Shown in pieces: positions 1 through 7,240 of a stretch of DNA of 11,755 nt. Positions within the stretch are counted from its first letter, which is position 1, and every line of letters starts with the position of its first letter. The notes beneath the pieces are model-generated. The model did no database searches, was not told the origin of the DNA, and saw nothing but the letters and a program-made list of their open reading frames with translations. Where the stretch lies: NCBI GenBank assembly GCA_910588415.1, contig CAJUPK010000070.1:1-11755 (forward strand), written 5' to 3'. This DNA comes from an uncultured Oscillospiraceae bacterium. GTDB lineage: Bacteria; Bacillota; Clostridia; Oscillospirales; Acutalibacteraceae. Position numbers and translations under genes: made by a program.

Positions 1-82
1 TCTGGCAGCCGGGCAGGTCGGGGAACTCCACCCAATAGGCGTTATCTTCTTGATTAAAAACAGCGGGATAGACAAACATCAT
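1..82 (-). CDS. hicB: HicB-type antitoxin, first cassette (partial, runs off the window)
   Basis: The 27 visible N-terminal residues begin MMFVYPAVF and continue to a FPDLPGC motif. This is the start of the HicB partial RNase H-like fold, which binds and neutralises HicA. The antitoxin at 8191-7796 begins with the same YPAVF...FPDLP pattern, which supports the call. A strong ribosome binding site (AAGGAGG read on the minus strand, 91-97) lies 8 bases before the ATG at 82; the ATG at 79 is an alternative start. It follows the toxin gene by 25 bases, in toxin-then-antitoxin order, and is presumably co-transcribed with it from the promoter at 307-335. The C-terminal part, where HicB proteins usually carry a DNA-binding domain, is outside the window, so its type cannot be read. 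Confidence 0.8.
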   Translation of the reverse strand, partial: MMFVYPAVFNQEDNAYWVEFPDLPGCQ

Positions 83-107
83 ATAAGATACCTCCTTAAA
101 GGAGGGG

Positions 108-284
108 CTATTTAAGCCCCGTGTCCTTTAGTATTTTGTTTAGCAAGCCTGTGGGAACGTCTTTACCGTGTATGGGGAGCACTGTGGTGTCCTCTCCCTT
201 TTGAAGAACATGGTGGCTGCCGTGTATTCTGACCACTTCCCAGCCGTTTTTCTTCAGAAGTTTCAGCAGGTCTTTGTCTTTCAT
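108..284 (-). CDS. hicA: HicA-type mRNA interferase toxin, first cassette
   Basis: This 58-residue protein has the HicA double-stranded-RNA-binding-like fold signature: an N-terminal KDLLKLLKKNGWEVVR helix and strand, then the catalytic-histidine motif GSHHVL, then a proline/histidine segment (VLPIHGK) and a C-terminal LLNKILKDTGLK helix. Family members are small translation-independent mRNA endonucleases neutralised by HicB. The start at 284 was chosen over an in-frame upstream start (371) because a strong AAGGAGGG site sits 6 bases before it and the upstream start would lie beyond its own promoter. The gene is antisense to the late genes and divergent from the portal gene. All features expected of an active toxin are present, including the histidine. 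Target and activity are inferred from family only. Confidence 0.88.
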   Translation of the reverse strand: MKDKDLLKLLKKNGWEVVRIHGSHHVLQKGEDTTVLPIHGKDVPTGLLNKILKDTGLK

Positions 285-306
285 GTTCTTCCCTCCTTGC
301 AAGATT

Positions 307-335
307 ATTATAGCACGTGCAACACGTATTGTCAA
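307..335 (-). promoter_or_regulatory. Sigma-70/SigA promoter of first hicAB cassette
   Basis: Read on the minus strand, a perfect -35 box TTGACA (335-330) is separated by exactly 17 bases from a perfect -10 box TATAAT (312-307). Transcription would start near position 300, leaving a short leader that contains the ribosome binding site of hicA (start 284). The same -35 box and following ACGT recur upstream of the second cassette. Confidence 0.88.
315..327. promoter_or_regulatory. Candidate HicB operator inside the promoter spacer (first cassette)
   Basis: On the minus strand the spacer contains ACGTG-TTG-CACGT, a perfect 5-base inverted repeat with a 3-base centre lying between -35 and -10. 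HicB antitoxins commonly repress their own promoter by binding such repeats. That this repeat is the operator is inference from its position and from the similar repeat at 8439-8452. Confidence 0.6.
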
Positions 336-363
336 TACTTTTCCGAAAAAAGTTGGTGATAAA

Positions 364-1899
364 ATGAACATAATCGACCAAGTTGTAAGCTGGTTCAGCC
401 CCCAGCGCGGCTTTGCCCGGCAGGCGTGGCGGGATGCTCTGCGCCATTATGATGCGGGGGACGACTCCCGGCTCAACGCCAACTGGCGGGCCATCAACAC
501 CAGTGCGGAACAGACCGACCGCTACAGCCGGGACACGGTGCGGGCCCGGGCCCGCGACCTGGAGCGCAACTCGGATATGCTGGGTGGGGTGATGGGGGCC
601 TTTGTCCGCAATGTGGTGGGCGGGGGCTTTACCCTTCAGGCGGAAACCGGGGACACGGATCTCAACCAGCAGATCGAAAAGCTGTGGGCCCAATGGTGCA
701 AAAAGCGCAACTGCGATGTAACCGGAACCCAGAGTCTGAGCCAGATGCTCCGCATGGCCGTGCGCCGGAAAAAGGTGGACGGCGGTATGCTGTTTGTCAA
801 GCGGTACACCGGGGACGGGCTGCTGCCCTTTAAGCTGCAGGCCATGGAGGTGGACGAGCTGGACAGCAGCACCCTCGCGGCCCGCCACAAGGGCAACCGG
901 GTGTGCGGCGGCATTGAGTACACCCCCTACAACAAGCCCGTGGGCTACTGGTTCCGGCAGTATTCTATAGATGGCATCACAGCCGCAGAGCCCGTGTATG
1001 TGGACGCAAAGGACGTGATCTTCTACTTCAGCAAGCGCCGCCCCAGCCAGCTGCGGGAGATGAGCGACCTGACCCAGACCCTGGCCCGCATCCGGGACGC
1101 TAACGAATTTATGGTGGCAGAGGACACCAAGCAGCGGGTGCAGGCCAGCGTGGCATTGGCCATCAAGCGGGCAGCCCCCCAGGGCCCAGGACGGCTCCCC
1201 GCCGCCGGAGCAGGAAACAAAGCAGGAAACAAGGGCTACACCCGGCAGATGTTTACCCCTGGCATGGTCACCGAGTTACATGCGGGAGATGAGATACAGC
1301 TCATCAACCCCCAGGGCCAGGCCACAGACGCTGCCACGTATATCAAACTTCTGCAAAGGCTGGTGTCCTCCGGCCAGGGGTTGAGCTACGAGGCGGTGGC
1401 AAGGGACATGAGCGGCAGCACCTACAGCTCCACCCGGCAGAATCTTATTGAGGACGGCATGACCTATGCGGACGAGGTGGAACTGCTGGTGGAGGTCATT
1501 GATGAGATATACGAGAGCTTTCTCATCTCGGCGGTGCTGGCGGACAAGGTGCGCATCCCCGGCTTCTGGGCGCAGAAGAACACATATTTTACCCACCACT
1601 GGGTGAAGCCGCCCAAGCCCTGGATTGACCCTGCCAAAGAGGCCAATGCCACGCAGACAGCTATGCGCTCTGGGCAAAAGACCTTTAAGCAGATTTCGGC
1701 AGAGAACGGCAAGGACTGGCGGGACCAGGTGGACGATATCGCGGAGGTGCTGGTGTATGCCAAAGAGGCGCATGGCCTGGATCTAAGCAGCATGATTTTC
1801 GGCCAGCAGGGCGGCGAGCCTGCGCCGGTTACAGAAGGAGGTGACAGCGATGGCAAAGCAGCGGATGACAAGCACAGCGGAAACGGAGAGGAACCATAG
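364..1899 (+). CDS. Phage portal protein, lambda gpB type
   Basis: This 511-residue protein resembles the lambda-family portal (PF05136). Portals form the dodecameric ring at the capsid vertex through which DNA is packaged and to which the tail joins. Diagnostic segments are the N-terminal RARARDLERNSDMLGG motif followed by NVVGGGFTLQ (about residues 60-90), the DGGMLFVKR strand, the central YTPYNKPVGYWF block and RDMSGSTYSSTRQNLIED in the C-terminal half. The ATG at 364 was preferred to a start at 274 because GGTGAT lies just upstream and the 274 extension would overlap the divergent hicA promoter. The acidic C-terminal tail encodes the ribosome binding site of the protease gene, which overlaps it by 50 bases. 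The large terminase gene that normally precedes the portal is not in the window; the hicAB cassette occupies that junction. Confidence 0.92.
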   Translation: MNIIDQVVSWFSPQRGFARQAWRDALRHYDAGDDSRLNANWRAINTSAEQTDRYSRDTVRARARDLERNSDMLGGVMGAFVRNVVGGGFTLQAETGDTDLNQQIEKLWAQWCKKRNCDVTGTQSLSQMLRMAVRRKKVDGGMLFVKRYTGDGLLPFKLQAMEVDELDSSTLAARHKGNRVCGGIEYTPYNKPVGYWFRQYSIDGITAAEPVYVDAKDVIFYFSKRRPSQLREMSDLTQTLARIRDANEFMVAEDTKQRVQASVALAIKRAAPQGPGRLPAAGAGNKAGNKGYTRQMFTPGMVTELHAGDEIQLINPQGQATDAATYIKLLQRLVSSGQGLSYEAVARDMSGSTYSSTRQNLIEDGMTYADEVELLVEVIDEIYESFLISAVLADKVRIPGFWAQKNTYFTHHWVKPPKPWIDPAKEANATQTAMRSGQKTFKQISAENGKDWRDQVDDIAEVLVYAKEAHGLDLSSMIFGQQGGEPAPVTEGGDSDGKAADDKHSGNGEEP

Positions 1900-2500
1900 C
1901 AGCGATTTGGCCCCCGGCCCCTATCGGAGGGACAGGCTGGTTTCAGCCATCCGGGCCGAGGAAGGAGAGGGGCGCAAAGTGACCCTCTCCTTTTCCAGTG
2001 AAGAACCCTATGAGCGGTTCTTCGGCCCGGAGATCCTGGACCATGCGGAGGGGGCTGTTGACCTCTCCCGGCTCAACTCGATTGGCTGTGTGCTTTACAA
2101 CCACAACCGGGACAAGGTGATCGGGAAAATCACCCGCGCTTGGATCGAGAATGGCCGGGGGCAGGCGGAGGTCGAATTTGACGAGGACGCGGAGTCCGAC
2201 ACCATCTACAAGAAAGTGAAGTCCGGCTCCCTCAAGGGTGTGTCCGTGGGCTACATGGTCAACATGAAGGAGTCGGAGGACGTCCGGGCTGGGAAGAAGT
2301 CCGAGGACGGCAGATTTACTGGCCCCTGCCGCATCATGAAGAAGTGGCAGCCTTTTGAAATCAGTATCGTGAGCGTTCCCGCTGACAGCACTGTTGGTGT
2401 AGGCAGGGAATTAGAAACGGCCCCCGCTGGCGCTCCCCTTTCGGTGTATGAGCGGCAGTTGCAAATAAATATAAATATCATTGGAGGTAATGCGGTATGA
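1850..2500 (+). CDS. HK97-family prohead maturation protease (S78)
   Basis: This 216-residue protein matches the S78 head maturation protease family (PF04586), which cleaves the capsid N-terminal scaffold region after prohead assembly. The catalytic histidine lies in LYNHNRDKVIGK and the likely catalytic serine in GSLKGVSVGY, with the family's late EISIVSVPADSTVG segment following. The start at 1850 has AAGGAGG at 1835-1841, 8 bases upstream; an in-frame GTG at 1841 is less likely because it overlaps that site. It overlaps the portal by 50 bases and ends in an ATGA overlap with the capsid gene, so translation of protease and capsid is probably coupled. In related phages the protease and this capsid type occur as one fused polypeptide; here they are separate. 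Confidence 0.92.
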   Translation: MAKQRMTSTAETERNHSSDLAPGPYRRDRLVSAIRAEEGEGRKVTLSFSSEEPYERFFGPEILDHAEGAVDLSRLNSIGCVLYNHNRDKVIGKITRAWIENGRGQAEVEFDEDAESDTIYKKVKSGSLKGVSVGYMVNMKESEDVRAGKKSEDGRFTGPCRIMKKWQPFEISIVSVPADSTVGVGRELETAPAGAPLSVYERQLQININIIGGNAV

Positions 2501-4023
2501 ATAAAAAGCAATTACGGGCGGCAAGGCTCCTGCGCCAGCAGCAGCTGGTAGATGCCGCCAAGAAGGAGAACCGGGAGCTTACCGCCGAGGAGCAGGCAGA
2601 GTTTGATTCTCTCCAGAGGGAGATCCACGACCTGACCCGTGAGATCGAGGCCGAGGAAAAGGAGCCGGGCGGGGAGCCTGCTCCCCGGTCGAACACCCGC
2701 CAGCTGGTGGAGGAGGCCCTGCAGGAGGAGCGCCAGCGCAGCGCGGAGATCACCACCCTGTGCCGGGAGTTCGGCCTGGAGCCGGACAGCTTTATCACCC
2801 AGGGCAAGACCCTGGACGAAACCCGCGCCGCTGTGCTGGAGCATCTGAAGAAGAACGGCGCGCCCCTGGGCAGCCGCATTACGGTGGGCGAGAGCGGCGA
2901 GGACGAGTTCCGGCGGGACGCTGCCAACGGCCTGGTGATGCGGGGCGGACTGACCCCCGAGGGGGCTGGAAACGGTGCCCGGCAGTTCTCTGCCATGAGC
3001 CTGCGCGACCTGGCTATTGAGTGTTTGGAGCGGGCCGGGGAGGCCGGAGCCCGGCGCATGAGCTCGGATGAGCTGTTCAGCACGGTCATGCAGCGCCAGT
3101 ACCTGACCCCCACGGCGGCGTTCCCGGCCATTCTGGACAACGCCATTGAGAAAGCCTATGTGGCAGGCCACAAGCAGGTGCCTGTCACTTTCGACAAGTG
3201 GGCCCGCAAGGGCACCCTGTCCGACTTTAAAGTACATGATAACAAATATGTAGCCGGGCCCATTGGCGACTTTGAGGAGGTGCCGGAGGGCGGCGAGCTG
3301 AAGAACGACCGTCCTGTGGACGCCAAACTGCCCACCCGGCAGCTCAAGACCTGGGGCAAGCAGTTCACCCTTTCCCGCCAGGCGTTCATCAATGACGATA
3401 TCGGCCTGGTGACCAGCCTGCCCGCCCGCTACGCCGCGGCGGCCCGGCGCACCATCAACCGGCAGTGCTATGAGATTCTCATGAAGAATCCCAAAATCTA
3501 CGATGACAAAGCGTTGTTTGGGGCTGACCACAAGAACCTGCTCAAGACTGGCACGGGCATCACCAAAGAGGCGGTGCAGGCCATGATCCTGGCCCTCTCC
3601 ACCCAAGAGGACCAGTTCAAGCAGGCCATCACCATCCGGCCCGCCATGCTGGTGCTGCCGGTGGGCATGGGCTTTGACCTATACACCCTGTTCAACTCCC
3701 CCACCGTCCAGACCACGGAAAACACCCAGGCGGTGAACCCCCTGTACCGTTACGGCCTGCAGCAGGTGGAGGACCCGGAGATCAACCGGCTGGCGGGCGC
3801 AGGGGCGGCTCCCTGGTTCTTGCTTGGCGCTAGGGAGGATACCGCGTTTATTGAAGTGGACTACCTGAACGGAGAAGAAGTGCCCAAAATCCGCCGCATG
3901 GAGACTGCCGGACAGCTGGGCTTTGTGTGGGACATCTACCTGGATTGGGGTATTCAGGTCATGGACTACCGGGGCGCCATCAAGAATCCGGGTATCAAAA
4001 TCGAGAACACGCTGCTGGCGTGA
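2497..4023 (+). CDS. Major capsid protein with N-terminal scaffold (delta) domain, HK97 fold
   Basis: This 508-residue protein starts with a highly charged helical segment (about residues 1-60, KENRELTAEEQAEFDSLQRE) typical of the delta or scaffold domain removed by the prohead protease. The body resembles the capsid half of Mu-like or protease-capsid fusion proteins: TPTAAFPAILDNAIEKAY, then the RKGTLSDFK...FEEVPEGGE...GKQFTLSRQAFINDD block, and a C-terminal DWGIQVMDYRGAIKNPG. The ribosome binding site TTGGAGGT lies 9-10 bases before the ATG, which overlaps the protease stop as ATGA. No separate scaffold gene is visible, in keeping with the fused delta domain. Exact cleavage position cannot be read from sequence alone. 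Confidence 0.93.
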   Translation: MNKKQLRAARLLRQQQLVDAAKKENRELTAEEQAEFDSLQREIHDLTREIEAEEKEPGGEPAPRSNTRQLVEEALQEERQRSAEITTLCREFGLEPDSFITQGKTLDETRAAVLEHLKKNGAPLGSRITVGESGEDEFRRDAANGLVMRGGLTPEGAGNGARQFSAMSLRDLAIECLERAGEAGARRMSSDELFSTVMQRQYLTPTAAFPAILDNAIEKAYVAGHKQVPVTFDKWARKGTLSDFKVHDNKYVAGPIGDFEEVPEGGELKNDRPVDAKLPTRQLKTWGKQFTLSRQAFINDDIGLVTSLPARYAAAARRTINRQCYEILMKNPKIYDDKALFGADHKNLLKTGTGITKEAVQAMILALSTQEDQFKQAITIRPAMLVLPVGMGFDLYTLFNSPTVQTTENTQAVNPLYRYGLQQVEDPEINRLAGAGAAPWFLLGAREDTAFIEVDYLNGEEVPKIRRMETAGQLGFVWDIYLDWGIQVMDYRGAIKNPGIKIENTLLA

Positions 4024-4042
4024 GAAAGGTAGGTAAAGTGAT

Positions 4043-4408
4043 ATGGCAACTGCAAAAGAGGCTGCAAAGGCCAATGTGACCGCTGAATACGTCCAGCGGG
4101 GCGAAACCCTGGACTACAGGAATACCACGGACTCCGCTATTCCCTGCGACACGGTGGTGGTCGTGGGTGGTAGGATCGGCGTCACCGGCGGCGAGATCAA
4201 GCCCGGCGAGCTGGGCTCCCTGCATATGGTGGGGGTGTTCAAACTCCCTAAGACCGGCACGGATGCCATTGAGATGGGCACGGCTGTGTACTTTGACGGC
4301 GCGGGCATCACCGCCACGGCGGCGGAGGGCACGACCACCCCGGCAGGCTATGCCACGGCCCCCTCTGAGGCCAGCGATAAGTTTGTGCTGGTGAAGCTGC
4401 CGGGATGA
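4043..4408 (+). CDS. DUF2190 capsid decoration (cement) protein
   Basis: This 121-residue protein fits the DUF2190 family (PF09956), small beta-rich proteins found directly after the capsid gene and regarded as capsid cement. Recognisable features are the N-terminal EYVQRGETLDYRNTTDSAI segment, the VVVVGGRIGVTGGEIKPGELG turn-rich core and the VGVFKLPK...GTAVYFD strand pair, ending FVLVKLPG. Short length and position between capsid and head-tail genes agree with the family. The ribosome binding site is modest (AGGTAAAGTG). The stop overlaps the next start as ATGA. Confidence 0.85.
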   Translation: MATAKEAAKANVTAEYVQRGETLDYRNTTDSAIPCDTVVVVGGRIGVTGGEIKPGELGSLHMVGVFKLPKTGTDAIEMGTAVYFDGAGITATAAEGTTTPAGYATAPSEASDKFVLVKLPG

Positions 4409-4776
4409 AACTGCTGACGTTTAAGGAAACCGTCGCCCGTGACGTGCGGGGTGTGTTCCTCAACCTGGACGAGTTCGCCGACCGGCACACCGTCAAGTAT
4501 GACGGCAAGGTGTATGAGGACATCCCCGTCAGCCTGCAGGACGTGGAGCAGACTGAACGGCAGCAGAGGAAGGACGACCATCTGCCCGGCATCTTCAAGG
4601 CAAAGTCCGTGCTCTACTGTGCCCAGAAGGACCTAGGCGGCAGGCTGCCTGAGCAGGGAACGTGGCTGGAAATCAACGATGGGAGGCATCCCCGGTTTTT
4701 CCACAAGTACCAGGTGGGCAGCTCTGGGGTGGAGATGGGCATGGTGCGCATAGAGCTGGGGAGGTTTGCACAGTGA
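4405..4776 (+). CDS. Probable head-tail joining (stopper) protein, lambda FII-like
   Basis: This 123-residue protein lies where head completion or stopper proteins are encoded in lambda- and Mu-like phages. The pattern is weakly FII-like: an early DVRGVFLNLDEF strand, a central AKSVLYCAQKDLGGRLPEQG segment giving the typical 'low-value threshold then glycine-rich turn', and a final strand pair KYQVGSSGVEMGMVRIELG. The start at 4405 forms an ATGA overlap with the DUF2190 stop and no independent strong ribosome binding site is seen, so it is probably coupled. The assignment rests more on position and fold pattern than on a diagnostic motif; another neck protein is possible. Confidence 0.6.
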   Translation: MKLLTFKETVARDVRGVFLNLDEFADRHTVKYDGKVYEDIPVSLQDVEQTERQQRKDDHLPGIFKAKSVLYCAQKDLGGRLPEQGTWLEINDGRHPRFFHKYQVGSSGVEMGMVRIELGRFAQ

Positions 4777-4899
4777 CCAGCGTGACGCCGAGTTTGCAAA
4801 GCGAACTCGACCCAATTCGCGGGGCCGGCAAAGCGGCGCCTGCAGAGATAGAACCGAACGGCTTTTTGCCGCGGAGGAAGAGGGGAGGGAAACACAAAA
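4777..4899 (+). repeat. Hairpin-rich non-coding gap, possible small dispersed repeat
   Basis: This is the longest plus-strand gap in the head module. It holds CGAGTTTGC-AAA-GCGAACTCG (4789-4809), a 9-pair hairpin with one G-U pair, and CGGC-TTTTT-GCCG (4859-4871), separated by a G+C-rich stretch. An open frame crosses the gap, but its product is low-complexity and merges into a shadow frame of the next gene, so I do not call a gene. The ribosome binding site for the next gene (GGGGAGGG) lies at the right edge. The compact structure resembles a REP/MITE-type repeat; copy number elsewhere is unknown. Confidence 0.4.
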
Positions 4900-5493
4900 A
4901 TGAGCGTGGTTCAAGTGCAGGTGATGGACCAGGGCCGGCTGGGCAAGCTGCAGGCCCTTCTGGCGGGCGTTCCCGGAGGAGCAGAACGAGCGGCCAGGTC
5001 CGCGGCACAGCGGGCGGCATCCCATCTGCGCACAAATTCGGCTAAAGCAATCCGGGAAAAGTACGATATAAGCGCCGCCAATATCCGCTCCAATGAGAAG
5101 GTAACAGTCCGTTATACCCATCAGCAGGGCGTGCAGGCCTTTGTCACCTTTGCTGGAGGCAAGATACCTCTGTTCCGCTATGGTGGGGCAAGCCCCGGAG
5201 CCCCCGCATATGACCAGAGCAAGCTTGTCCCCGTGATGATTCGGGGGCAGTGGCGCATGGCTCACCCCGGTCTGCCGGCCCACGGCCACCAGATGAAGGA
5301 AACAGCCCCTGGAGATATTGGAGCGGATGCGCCTCTCCCTGCTGGCACAGGGATGGCTGGCCCATCAGTTTCAGCTGGACACCGCGGCGGGCGTGGAGTA
5401 TCTCCTGTACGACACGCAGCTGCCGCCCTATTTTGCGGGGGAAATGCTCACCACCTGGAAGCTCCCCCCCGTAGAAAGAGAGGTCACATATGA
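4900..5493 (+). CDS. gpZ-like tail completion protein, C-terminus disrupted
   Basis: The first ~140 residues look like clostridial minor tail proteins of the gpZ type: an N-terminal helical part (ERAARSAAQRAASHLRTNSAKAIREKYDI), then strands ending in GGKIPLFRYGGASPGAP and WRMAHPGLPAHGHQMKETAP. The family normally continues with an AF(V/I)ARMKSGHVGIF block and a GxSVPQMLG motif followed by an acidic helix, about 70-80 further residues. None of that is present. After about position 5310 the frame instead yields an Arg/Gly/His-rich sequence that is the out-of-frame shadow of the gene at 5327-5515. The frame runs to a TGA at 5491-5493 overlapping the next start. Best read as a truncated gene created by an internal deletion; the head-tail joining role is probably impaired. 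The family comparison is from memory and should be checked by alignment. Confidence 0.65.
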   Translation: MSVVQVQVMDQGRLGKLQALLAGVPGGAERAARSAAQRAASHLRTNSAKAIREKYDISAANIRSNEKVTVRYTHQQGVQAFVTFAGGKIPLFRYGGASPGAPAYDQSKLVPVMIRGQWRMAHPGLPAHGHQMKETAPGDIGADAPLPAGTGMAGPSVSAGHRGGRGVSPVRHAAAALFCGGNAHHLEAPPRRKRGHI

Positions 5494-5515
5494 AGAAAAC
5501 GGTTTCAACTGGTAA
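5327..5515 (+). CDS. Small phage protein of unknown function in tail completion region
   Basis: I do not recognise a named family. The 62-residue product is acidic and aromatic-rich (LLYDTQLPPYFAGEMLTTW, ending EENGFNW) and its codon use (G/C in third positions, CTG, GAC, CAG) matches neighbours, unlike the overlapping gpZ frame, so this frame is the real one. The ATG at 5327 was chosen; TTG at 5318 is an alternative and the open frame extends back to 5297 (KQPLEILERM), so the true N-terminus may have been lost with the deletion described for gpZ. The preceding GGAG sites are poorly spaced. Overlap of 26 bases with the next gene suggests coupling. Position before the sheath suggests a small tail-completion or neck accessory. 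Confidence 0.6.
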   Translation: MRLSLLAQGWLAHQFQLDTAAGVEYLLYDTQLPPYFAGEMLTTWKLPPVEREVTYEENGFNW

Positions 5516-5798
5516 CACCCCGAAAAGCGCTTCGGGGTTCTGGTGCTACCTTGGCCCCAGCGTGGGCGGGGTGATTGGCCACGGGGCCGTGTTCCCCGGC
5601 AGCCGGGAGGCAGCCCTGAAAGCCGTCGGGCCCGCTATAGAGAAGCTGCCCCCGGTCAAGACCCTGCTGGTGCCCGGAGAGCGCCTGGCCGCCGCTATGC
5701 GGAAGGTCAAAGAGCCCGGCAGCGCCCTGCACGCTGCCAGCGCACAGGTGCGGCAGCTGGCAAAAGAACGGAAGAAAGGAGCGGGAATGAATGCCTGA
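5490..5798 (+). CDS. Conserved-type hypothetical phage protein preceding tail sheath
   Basis: This 102-residue protein has GFWCYLGPSVGGVIGHGAVF, then a helix SREAALKAVGPAIEKLPPVKTLLVPGE, then a lysine-rich C-terminal helix. Similar short YLGPS...GxREExAxxAxAIEK...LxVPGExL proteins are, from memory, common just before the sheath gene in Firmicutes prophages, but no function is established that I know of. A ribosome binding site (GAGAGG, 5478-5483) precedes the ATG by 6 bases. It overlaps the preceding gene by 26 bases and the sheath by 8. No membrane segment or signal peptide is seen. Confidence 0.7.
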   Translation: MKKTVSTGNTPKSASGFWCYLGPSVGGVIGHGAVFPGSREAALKAVGPAIEKLPPVKTLLVPGERLAAAMRKVKEPGSALHAASAQVRQLAKERKKGAGMNA

Positions 5799-7227
5799 TC
5801 TGGGTGTATATGTCAAAGAAAAAACCACCCAAGGGAGGCCCCTGCAGGCCGCGGAAAGCGGCATTGCCTTTGTGGTGGGCACCGCGCCCGTACACACGGC
5901 CAGAAAGCCCGGGGCCCCTGGGGTCCCGGTGCTGTGCGCCAGCTGGGAGGACGCGGTGGAGAAGCTGGGGTACTCGGAGGACTGGGAGAAGTACAGCCTG
6001 TGCGAGGCCATGTACGTCTACTTCAAGCTGTATGGCTGCCAGCCCGTGATCTTCTGCAATGTGCTGGACCCGGAGAAGGCCAAGACCGGGCCTGCTGCCA
6101 AAGAATATCCGGCAGAAAACCACCAGGCCCTGCTGCCCTATGAGACCCTTCTCTCCGGGCTGACGGTGAAAGCCGGTCCGGGGGCAGAGGCCCTGGCTCT
6201 TAAGGAGGGGGAGGACTATTCGGCCTTCTATGACGAGAGCACCGGGTCCTGCGTCCTTGCCCTTTTGGAGGAGGGCGCGGCCTACAGCGCCACAGCCCTG
6301 ACGGTGGAGGCAGAGGCTGTGGACCCAGAGTCAGTGACCGAGGCGGACATTGCAGGGGGCATTGCCCAGGCGGACGCCTGCATGAACCGCACGGGCCGGA
6401 CCCCAGACCTGCTGCTGGCTCCCGGCTGGTCTCAGAGACCCGCCATTGCGGCCCTGCTGGCGGTCAAGGCAGGAAGCGTCAGCACCCTGCTGGGCGCGAA
6501 AGCCCTGGTGGATATCGACAGCACGGAAGCGGGCGTCACGGACCCTGGGGACCTGCTGGAATATAAGGAGAAACAGGAGATCGTCCAGAAGGACCAGATC
6601 GCCTGCTGGCCCATGGGGACCAAGGGCGGAAGGAAATTCCACCTTTCCACCCACCTGGCCGCGCTGATGGCCCAGGTGGACGGGGAGAACGGGGGCGTGC
6701 CCTATGCCTCTCCGGCTGGCAACAGCCTGAAAATAGACGGCTGCTGCCTGGCGGACGGCACAGAAATCAGCCTGACCTTTGACCAGGCCAACCGCATGGC
6801 CGGGTATCAGGGCATTGTCACGGCCCTGTATTTCGGCCAAAACGGCTGGCAGGCAAAGGGCAGCTATACGGCCTGCTATCCCCAGAACACGGACCCCAAG
6901 GACTGCTTCATCCCCAATGCCCGGATGTTCACCTGGGTGGGCAACACCCTGGTCCAAAACTACTGGGCACGTCTGGACAGGCCCATGACCCGCCGCCTGG
7001 CCGACGACATTGTGGACGGGGTGAACCAGTGGCTCAATGGCCTGCAGGGCTCCGGGTATCTCTACGGGGCCCGGGTGAGCTATGAGGCAGAGGAGAACCC
7101 CCTCTCGGATTTGCTGGAGGGCATCATCCAATTTCATATTTACCTGGCCACGCCGTTCCCGGCCCAGAAGATTGTGTTCACTTTAGAATATGACCTGGAC
7201 TATGTGACCGCGGCGCTGACCGCTTAA
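5791..7227 (+). CDS. Tail sheath protein (gpFI family)
   Basis: This 478-residue protein matches the contractile sheath family (PF04984 with its C-terminal domain). The sheath surrounds the tube and contracts to drive injection. Seen are the N-terminal PDLGVYVKEKTTQGRPLQAAESGIAFVVG segment (handshake arm and first strands), RTPDLLLAPGWSQRPAIAALL in the core, the conserved FTWVGNTLVQNYWARLDRPMTRR block, and the family-typical ending FHIYLATPFPAQKIVFTLEYDLDYV. An AAGGAG site lies about 10 bases before the ATG at 5791. Length is normal and the frame intact. With the tube gene 13 bases downstream this defines a myovirus-type tail. Confidence 0.96.
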   Translation: MPDLGVYVKEKTTQGRPLQAAESGIAFVVGTAPVHTARKPGAPGVPVLCASWEDAVEKLGYSEDWEKYSLCEAMYVYFKLYGCQPVIFCNVLDPEKAKTGPAAKEYPAENHQALLPYETLLSGLTVKAGPGAEALALKEGEDYSAFYDESTGSCVLALLEEGAAYSATALTVEAEAVDPESVTEADIAGGIAQADACMNRTGRTPDLLLAPGWSQRPAIAALLAVKAGSVSTLLGAKALVDIDSTEAGVTDPGDLLEYKEKQEIVQKDQIACWPMGTKGGRKFHLSTHLAALMAQVDGENGGVPYASPAGNSLKIDGCCLADGTEISLTFDQANRMAGYQGIVTALYFGQNGWQAKGSYTACYPQNTDPKDCFIPNARMFTWVGNTLVQNYWARLDRPMTRRLADDIVDGVNQWLNGLQGSGYLYGARVSYEAEENPLSDLLEGIIQFHIYLATPFPAQKIVFTLEYDLDYVTAALTA

Positions 7228-7240
7228 AGGAGGGAGAACC

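Noticed and set aside
168..359. Plus-strand frame over hicA-1
   Set aside because: Antisense shadow of hicA and its promoter, with cysteine/phenylalanine-rich meaningless sequence.
2512..3606. 364-codon open frame antisense to the capsid gene
   Set aside because: High G+C third positions of the capsid gene create long open antisense frames; the product is Leu/Gly/Ala/Arg-rich with no recognisable motif and no ribosome binding site, and the sense frame is clearly coding.
4662..5045. Plus-strand frame bridging the stopper gene, the gap and gpZ
   Set aside because: It overlaps two better genes in another frame, is basic and Ser/Gly-rich, and has no suitable start signal.
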